A stretch of DNA of 64,000 nt, from positions 5,893,501-5,957,500 of the forward strand of contig NC_065923.1 of assembly GCF_024586455.1 (NCBI RefSeq), written 5' to 3'. The DNA comes from Bactrocera neohumeralis. Lineage: Eukaryota > Arthropoda > Insecta > Diptera > Tephritidae. The number at the start of each line of letters is the position of its first letter. Position 1 is the first letter of the stretch. The position numbers were made by a program, and so were the translations under genes. Shown piece by piece: positions 56,674-64,000 of the stretch. The notes under the pieces were generated by a model. That model was not told where the DNA came from. It did not search any database and was given only the letters and a program-made list of their open reading frames with translations.

Positions 56674-56789
56674 GAATCGAACAAGCAACTGATAAAATTA
56701 CAACAGACTGGTCTACTGATATATTAAATGATATATTAAATGATTAGTAGACCAGTCTGTTGTAATTATACCAGTTGCTTGTTCGATTC
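56674..56789. repeat. long near-perfect hairpin (44-bp arms, 28-nt loop)
   Basis: The left arm 56674-56717 (GAATCGAACAAGCAACTG ... GGTCTACT) and right arm 56746-56789 are reverse complements at about 42 of 44 positions. The two mismatches fall around GATAAAA against GGTATAA. The loop 56718-56745 is GATATATTAAAT repeated twice plus GATT. Weak complementarity may extend outward (AAGAG/TACTT near 56640 against GTACTCTT near 56822). It could be a snap-back duplication, a miniature inverted element, or a transcribed hairpin RNA. No coding frame uses it. Confidence 0.9.
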
Positions 56790-59700
56790 GCCAATTTCCA
56801 AATTTTAGCACTACGCATGAGGTACTCTTACCTTCACATACATCTATTTCATTAATTGGAAGAATCCACCGTATTGAGGCTTCTAATTGGCAACACCCTC
56901 CCAACTGATTACGAAAGAGTCATTTTCTCATTTCTAACCTCTATTGCTAACTGCATTCGAGCAAAAAATAAATTAAGAGCAAATAATGAAATGTACACAA
57001 ACTGATAATGAAATGCAAACTAAGCGTGGAAGGGTTGGAAGTTTTATATTTGGTTTCGCTTACTTAATAATTTACACAAGTTATTATTCGATTATCGCTG
57101 AGATTCGCTGCGCCAGCAACGACACGTGCAATTAGTGGCTGAGTGCTAAAGATGATGCAATTTCAAACGCTCTTTCGTACAGCTCTCCCTCATTATAGTT
57201 CGCAATTGATGTGCTCGAGCTTCACTTTGATTCTGAACTTTCTTTCAATACATACTTTGAATAAATAACTTTGAGTATCAAATGCTAAACGCTTAAAAAT
57301 AGCATAACAGCCCTCATATTGGGGGTTTTAAGCAGAAATTCTCTGTTGGTCATATTTTGTTTTCATATATTGACTTCAACACGCCCGCTCTTGTTTGCCA
57401 GTTGATAAGCCACCGCCTAATGTCTAAGCAAACACACGCGTGTCAAAGTACTTCTTTATTTAGCACATTTTGGCCAGGTGAATAACGCGAAGAAACAGCA
57501 GATAAAGCCACAAGTAGGTTTCTTGAGTCAGTCTTTTTATTTGCCAGATTTCTTCATTTATATAATGCCTTCGGAAAATAAGTAAAATCAATAAAGTGCC
57601 AACAAAGCTCTCAATATTTTTCTAAACATTTCGCCTTCATGTCAAAAAACCTATTTAAATCGGCGCTATAGCGCTCTTTCAACTGAGCTCTAATCTATTT
57701 TTCAACGCACTTGAGTTGAGTTTCAGCGTGTTGCTAAGCGCCGAACGACTCGTGTGTTCCAATTTAAAGAGACCAAAAACTTCTTTGCTTTTGTCGAAGT
57801 TTTCGTAGACGACAATCACACGTTTTGGAAATAAAATATTGTTTACTTAGTATTTTTTTACTTCATCGGCATCTTTCGGCCGTTGTTTGGAGCATTTGAT
57901 TAAGTATAACTCTTTAAGTAGATATCTATATAAAGTACTTACTGCAAGTTCACTTGAATTACATGACCCCTTCCAAAGTTTTCTTGTTAAGAAAATGAGT
58001 AAACATTATGCGCAATTCGCTTTTGGACCTGGTACTTTAAGTGAAAGAGCGAGATTCGGCATAGCCAATGCGTCATATCTGCACTTCGATTGCGCACAAT
58101 CGCTGGGTCCCAAGTGCGGAAATTACTCAAGTGAATACCTCAACTAATTGTGATTAAATATACATACACATCTTGTATTCACTATGACACATGATCGTTT
58201 TAAGTTATTTCGTTTATCAAAAGCTCTCATGGCTAGTCGCCACGATTAAGTGCATTTAAGTGCGAATACTTTGGCCATTAAGTCAAATAGAGCAAAGTCC
58301 ACAGAGGTCCTCTAGAGCATGCAATGCCAGTGGCTGCACGAATTGCTTTTGGAAATTTCTTAATGCAGATTAATAATAAGATTTTATATGTTTCTTGGCA
58401 AACTATTTTTTTAGACTTAAAGTGCCACATATATTATTTTTTTCAAAAACCACTCAAAAGCTAAGCATTATGACTATAATTGGAGTGTGACTTTGCTAAA
58501 GTATATGTAATTGCGCCTAAATGTAGGCAATCATTTTTAATTTTTTACACAAAATTATGGCGTTTTTTGCTTTTTTAAAAAAGCTACGTAGTTTTCGATA
58601 TTCTGTAAATTCTAATTTTATATAAAATTGTGTATAATTTCTTTCGCTATGATTTTACCAGCAATAAATTACTTTAACTACTATAAAGTTACGTAATTAT
58701 TTATCTGTTCGTCAAGATTAGGATTTGCACTTGCGTTCGTCAAATGTTCCAGCATTTAAATACTTGAGCTAAGACAATTCTAAGAATTTTGTCTCGTATG
58801 TAAATTAGTTCAGAAATTGACGTCATTCGCCTGTTTCACTTTAACACACACACATGTATGCCGGCTTGTGTGAGTTTGTAAACTAAGTCAAGCGAGTGCT
58901 TAGCTCACTACGCGACTCTCAGTTCTCGTTTCTGCTTTCTTGCGCAATCCATGTCCTCCTTAATAGGTTTATTGGGCCACACTTCCTCTTTGTGTTTCAA
59001 TAAAACGATAAAACGCGGCAGCTACCCTTCCTCAGTAATTGCCCGCTTACCTGCCGACCTATCCCAAAAAATCGCTGCAAACTTGCCTGCGTTGTTGCTA
59101 CACGAAAATCCTGTTTTCTGCTTCCTTGATTCGGTTTGTTGCACACTCATAGCCACAAACCTTCAATCTTCGCTTCTCTTTCCTTCTAGCGCGCTTCGCT
59201 GCCACCACTACTTTGTTTTTTCGGTGATTTATATGCGCATCGCGTGTGCAGACATCGTTGTTATTGTTGTTTTGTTTCTATTATATAATATGGTGTTGTA
59301 CTTTTTTTCCATGGAATCCCCTCAATATCCTCTGGCAAATATCTGGCGTTGAATATTTGAGCTTTTCGGTGACTTCCTCAACGCACGCAGGTTGTTCATT
59401 TGTGATTTGGGAATTTACCTTTTCACACACATAGGCACACACATTATAAAACATTTATACTTTATTAGTTTTTATGTGCAAACTTGTTTTGCGTTATTTC
59501 CTATATAACATACCTGAATTGCTTGAAATATCCAATGGTTTGTGCTTCTGTGAGCTTTTTTGTTAAAGCTCTTCATTTGCTCTTATTTTATGCTAACGAA
59601 ATGGGAATTTCTGTCTGTCTACGCATGTGTGTCCTTGAATGCCAGCCAATCGTCGCGTCGTCTTCCTCGAAGCCCCGCCGAAAGTAGGTCAATTATTAAT

Positions 59701-60455
59701 CATTTAGTCGCAAAGACAGCGAGTTCCTGGAAGGCTCCCACATTCCATACAATTTCAACGCGAAAATTAAAGGAAAAGAGTTGCGTGTCTGCGTTTGTTT
59801 TTGCCATCGCTTGGCCTAAGTTCAGCGCTAGCAGACGCGCTCACTATTGTGTAATTTAAGTGAGGAATTTCGCGCAAATTACTTATTGAAAATGTAGTTT
59901 CATTCAAAATTGTCTTATATACCCATTTAGTCACTAATTCTAAAATGCGCATGCATATCTTCAAGGTTGCAGCTTCTCAAAACACTTCACCAAGCACACA
60001 AAACGGTATTTGCTCTGTGATAACACAAAATATTAATGCCTCGCCTGAAGATTGCCTCATTGCGTCTTCGCGCATGCAAGTCAGGTGACGTAGATAAACA
60101 CAAATATTGTATAACAATTGCTAAGCCATAGTAAACGGCGAAACACAAAATATTCGCTTGGAAATAAGCGTGACGTTGCCATTTTGACCCGCCTGAAGCT
60201 TACATAGATGGTTATGGCTGAGTACATTATGTGTACATACATATGTATATACTTGTATACTTTTGCCATTTATATGTATATATTATAAGCCAAGAGTGCT
60301 GAAAACATTATGAAAGCGGTTTAAGTGGGTTTTGATGTTTTGAAATATTAAATGTTAAAAATTTAAAAAATAGTTGAATATTGAAAAATGTTGGAATAAA
60401 TATAGTAATTTTACATAAAAGATCTCTGAGAGTAACTAGCAAAATTTGAGTTTAA
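56790..60455. other. non-coding DNA, no gene recognised
   Basis: AT-rich to balanced. The plus frames at 57887-58147 (86 codons) and 58951-59352 (133 codons) show no recognisable domain. The latter has hydrophobic runs (DIVVIVVLFLLYNMVLYFF) that come from TTG/TTA-rich DNA. One TACATACATATGTATATAC run is at 60235-60252. Confidence 0.45.
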
Positions 60456-60800
60456 GGGGCACACCTAGTGACAGCCTAAACTTACTACTTACTATATTGA
60501 TTATTTTGAAACTTCCAGACTCTATATTATATAGTCACAAGAAAACATAGTGAATTTTTTGAAAAGAAAATTAAATATTTTTTGAGTTATAAATACTAGA
60601 TCTCAGTCGTCGCTAAAAACAGAGCCCTCCACTATTGCAGTAATTCCGGTGTTCTCCGTGAATGAAATTTAAAAACAAAAAATTATAATTCAACTAGAAT
60701 ATATTATCTGTATAATGCCTTAATTTTCCAAATTATTTTCCCAAAATATTTTATTCGTTTTTGGCCGGCTAAAACTCGATTTTGATGAGATCAAAAAACC
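60456..60800 (+). repeat. dispersed 'GCACACCTAGT' repeat, copy 2
   Basis: It begins AAGGGGCACACCTAGTGACAG and parallels the 31296-31640 copy through TTGAGTTATAAATAC, CTCAGTCGTCG and TTGCAGTAATTCCGG. It then fades into AT-rich DNA with CAAAAAACCGATAGGAG. The two copies share the start best, which suggests a common terminus. No coding sequence. Confidence 0.5.
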
Positions 60801-60939
60801 GATAGGAGTTATGTAGCAGAACGTATAATTGCTTAAGGTATAGGCAGGAGTTTAAAGTTTAGCCTTGTACTTCCAAGCACTCTGAAACGGTTTTCCAAAT
60901 TCACATGTATGGAGCTTCGAAAATATTCACCGGAACAAC

Positions 60940-61510
60940 ATGAAATTTGCTGTGTGTATTCTTAAATACTGCTGTGATCAAATTGAAAGGTGAATTTTTA
61001 ATTTTTACTTTGCTTGTTTTTCGAAACGGTAAATTTTCTGTAAGTTGGTAGTACTGTTAATGACATCTATGCTAAATTTCACGTCAAAATATTCACTAGT
61101 ATTTGAGTTACGCGTCGTTTTGTGAGTCTCTAAAAGTTAATTCTTCGATTTTTACTATGTCTGAATTTTAGTGAACAAAGAAATGCGATAATGCACCATC
61201 TCACACTGCGTTGGTTATTCGTGATAATTTCGCCACATTTTCAACCAATAGCGTGCCGCGACCACCGCATTCGCCTGATTTATCTTCGTGTAACTTCTGG
61301 CTATTCAGCAAATTCACATGACCACTCCGAGGACACCGATTTGACTCCATTGAGGATATAAAAGCTGAATCGAATAAGGCTCTGAGGATTTCTCCAAATG
61401 CTATGAAGACTGGAAAATTCGTTGGCATAAGTATATTGCAGCGGGAGGGTATTACTTTGAAGGAGATTAAATTGACTAAATTCACCTTCAAATTGATCAC
61501 AGTAGTATAA
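60940..61510 (+). mobile_element. internally deleted mariner with coding frame (copy M9)
   Basis: An untranslated leader (TTGGTAGTACTGTTAATGAC near 61044, TTTGAGTTACGCGTCG near 61100) leads to ATG at 61157. MSEF is followed by two in-frame stops and then directly by DNAPSHTALVIRDNF, so the helix-turn-helix domain and the first catalytic Asp are deleted. The same frame continues PRPPHSPDLSSCNFWLF, then a stop at 61318-61320, PLRGHRFDSIEDIKAESNKAL and on to the stop at 61507. The second catalytic Asp is present. The third position, normally D in xCDFWLF, is Asn. This lineage differs from the other eight. An opposite-strand 99-codon frame is its shadow. Confidence 0.88.
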
Positions 61511-62719
61511 GTACATTAAGAAAATAAAATTAAAAAAAAATCGAAAACTCGAAAACCAATTGAGATATCGATTTGAAACTTTAGTATTTTATTTATATAG
61601 GTATAAGCTATAGAAATATAAAACGAAAACAAAAAATTTATTTTTTCAAACTTCATACGGTACTATGTATTATTACAATTACAAAAATTTTTACTCATAC
61701 CGTTAGCATGTACATATATATGTATGAACATATATGTATATGTATATAAGTAAATAAGCTGTGTGCACTTGTGCTTACGTACATTCACCACCACATAAGC
61801 CCGCATGCACATATAAATAATATTTACTCACCATCGTCTGCAGTTTGCATGTCGCGACAATGTGTCTGTCTATTTTTAGCGACAAAATCGCGACAGACAA
61901 AATATATGTGTACGAACGTGTGTCTGTGAAACACATTGCACCATTGCAGTCGAATCAACCGGCTTGATCTGCAGACAGCACACACACACCCACACCCACA
62001 CAAGTGTGAAATTGTAGTCAACCTTAGCCCGCGACCTCGTTGGCCATGCCGTCAATTGCAATTGCGATTGCGGTGCTTTTACATCACCATGCATTTGCTG
62101 AGCTGCACATTCACACGCACACATACATGAGTGTGTGTTGTATGCATGTGAATGGCGTGGCGTGTTTCTATATGCATTGAGACGTTTGGTGCCACACGCT
62201 GTTGCCGGTGGTGGCATGCGGAAAATTTTGTTTTGATTTCGCGATTTAAAATATGGGCCATGCACGAATATCATTTTGCCAGCACTTCCACCTTCATACA
62301 TATGTATATACATACTCGTGTGTGCATGTGTATGCGTGTGAGTTGATGATGCAAATATGGGTATATGCTGTCAGTTGTGTGGGAAAAAATTATATGTGTA
62401 TATTGTCTCATGTTTTTCATGCCGCTTCGTTTCATATATATAAATGTTTTCATATGTATTGTACACATAATTAAATTTGTATTTTATGTTATGAAGTTTT
62501 GTTAATAATATTTATTATCAGTGAATTTCATCACTGGTTTCGTGATACAAAGCTGACTCAGCCTTCCGAAGGCAGTTTGATGGCAATGAGGATGAAGAAA
62601 TTTTTCTAAAATAAATTAAAATCGTTTTTTTGTGATGAAATATCTTTTTATTTGAATTACCGTTTACTTTTTTTTATTTATTTTATTCTTAACTTTTGCA
62701 ACATGTTGTCACAGACGCA
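61511..62719. other. non-coding DNA with microsatellites, no gene recognised
   Basis: AT-rich to 61700, then a TACATATATATGTATG run at 61708-61748. CA/GT-rich DNA occupies 61780-62350. The frames here (for example 62313-61876 minus, 145 codons) are His/Cys/Val-rich products of CACA repeats. Confidence 0.55.
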
Positions 62720-63170
62720 TTGACAGATGACAGCGTTAATCCATATTAACTGCATTAATCCTGATTAATTCAGGAGTTAGAGAGATAACTCCGTTGCTAA
62801 CTCCAATTTATTCCTCAAAATTTTAGAGAGTTAGCTGCATTTTCGTTTGCAACATTGTTAAAATGTCCAATTTTAATCTATTGTGAATGAAAAACAAGCA
62901 ACACTGACAGCTGTTTTTCAAATTTTCAATAATAAAACAAGAAGTTTGAAAATAACGTGTTGATATTTTGTGATAAAAATGTGATAAAAATGAAATGTGT
63001 GTCGGCTAACAACTGCAATGTTTATCTTCTATTTTTTCATTGAAAATATTATAAAAATGACAATCAGCTGTTTACGAGAGTTTCAAACTCGCATAGCTGC
63101 CATCTGTCACCTACAAATTTGGATCGTATTAAGTGCGCTGTTAATCCGGATTAACGCTGCGGTCTGTCAA
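62720..63170. mobile_element. 451-bp inverted-repeat element, non-autonomous
   Basis: The left arm TTGACAGATGACAGCGTTAA ... (62720-62757) and the right arm, read inward from 63170, TTGACAGACCGCAGCGTTAA ... agree over about 32 bases with few mismatches. The right arm contains a perfect 16-bp palindrome (GTTAATCCGGATTAAC, 63140-63155). The left has the matching GTTAATCCATATTAAC. Inner pieces are also inverted (GGAGTTAG ... CTAACTCC at 62772-62801). No transposase is present; an 82-codon plus frame runs through the right arm by accident. The family is unknown to me, and no clear target duplication was seen. Confidence 0.7.
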
Positions 63171-64000
63171 GACTATTACGGTTCTACGTATCATCTAAAA
63201 CTAAGCGAGGTAGATAAGGTTATGAGACCAGTTGAAATCGAGTGACTGATACTTTCCTTTAAGGTCTTTTTTATTGCGACCGGCAAGTCTTACAATTTTG
63301 ACGCCGCAATGTAGGCAATGAAGATTACCTGTGCTTTTATGCCATCTTTGTAAACAAATTAAAGCAAAATACAACAAATTGGTAATTATAAGGAAAAATA
63401 ATAGTAAAAAATAATAACATTTCGATGTCAAACATTCTCTTTTCCCTAAGAAATTGCTAATTTCTGGAAATCAGTGATATCGGGTCACCACTGTCATACA
63501 AACTGATCAATCAAAGTTAAGAAAAAAATATTTTTGTACGTTTCCATGCTATAAGAAATGGGTTTTCACAAGTTTCATAAAGTTATAAGTTATAACGATT
63601 CGAAAACATAGCATTGAGAATTGTAAATGTGTAAACTCATTTTTGTATGAAATCCAACAACAATTTTTTTAAACAAGTGTAAAAATTTATAATTTTACGA
63701 TTTTACGATGCTTTACGACGGGTTGTTAGTACCCCAAATATTTATATACCATACATAGAACTGTATGTTTATATGTCTATCCAGTTTCTAGCGGAAATTG
63801 AATTTCATAAATTTTAATAAGCTAATCAGACAGCCATATAAAAAATATACATATGTATGTATGTATGTACGTGTGTAAAAATGTTTGAGCAATTTGTAGG
63901 CACGTGCTCACAAACTGATAAAGGTTTCGAAAAAAACGGCTAGACTGACAATTCGACAGATGAGATTTCGAAACACGCCAAGAAATTGTGAAATATTGCG
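63171..64000. other. non-coding DNA to window end
   Basis: AT-rich, with a TACATATGTATGTATGTATGT run at 63849-63869. No gene or transposon end was recognised. Confidence 0.5.

Noticed and set aside
56760..56800. tRNA B-box-like GTTCGATTC
   Set aside because: No A box at the right distance and no cloverleaf; the bases are explained by the hairpin arm.
61876..62313. 145-codon minus-strand open frame
   Set aside because: His/Cys/Val-rich, derived from CACA/TGTG repeats; no motif.
1..64000. CRISPR arrays, operons or bacterial-type genes
   Set aside because: No regularly spaced repeats with unique spacers and no compact coding; the sequence is clearly eukaryotic.

Overview
The window looks like nuclear DNA of a higher fly, most probably a tephritid fruit fly. 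The reasons are its AT-rich composition, the recurrent TACATATGTA-type palindromes, the CAA/CAG-rich leader-like tracts, the many decayed mariner copies, and three fragments of a non-LTR retrotransposon whose protein and 3' tail I recognise from tephritid genomes. The species call is an inference; nothing here is diagnostic on its own.

I found no complete host protein-coding gene, no tRNA and no rRNA. Nearly all open frames over 60 codons are chance frames in low-complexity DNA. The recognisable protein-coding material is transposon debris: at least nine mariner/Tc1-type transposase relics (about 1-430, 13092-13640, 24390-25150, 26096-26357, 26360-27425, 28735-29461, 36272-37475, 45155-45930, 54160-54565, 60940-61510; the two pieces near 26 kb may be one nested event), three 3' fragments of one reverse-transcriptase retroelement (7605-8150, 9840-10370, 18930-19406), and one RNase H-bearing non-LTR tail (23282-24255). 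Every copy is truncated, frameshifted or lacks a catalytic residue.

Layout. 1-7.6 kb: a mariner tail, then non-coding DNA including an AAGCTTT-rich block (2.66-3.57 kb) and a GC-richer promoter-like stretch (5.3-7.0 kb). 7.6-10.4 kb: two reverse-transcriptase fragments around a dispersed repeat. 10.4-19 kb: microsatellite-rich non-coding DNA with one mariner. 19-29.5 kb: the densest transposon graveyard. 29.5-37.5 kb: non-coding DNA, repeats and the best-preserved mariner. 38.2-43.6 kb: the best candidate for host transcription, namely two A-rich, plus-strand leader-like tracts, each ending at a consensus splice donor (38850 and 43588). The second carries an initiator plus a downstream promoter element at exact spacing. 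43.6-51 kb: intron-like or intergenic DNA, a mariner, a pair of small inverted-repeat elements and a TACATATGTA cluster. 51.0-52.1 kb: a block of almost pure A/T with a 127-bp repeat. 52-64 kb: non-coding DNA with a long near-perfect hairpin (56674-56789), a short protein-like fossil (about 54810-55120), and a 451-bp inverted-repeat element (62720-63170).

The most economical reading is an intergenic region or very long intron upstream of, or inside, a large developmental-type gene read left to right, with coding exons beyond the right edge. I did not find a clear new biological system. The best candidates for a second look are the hairpin, the leader exon with its promoter, the inverted-repeat element near the right end, and the telomere-like tail on the RNase H element.
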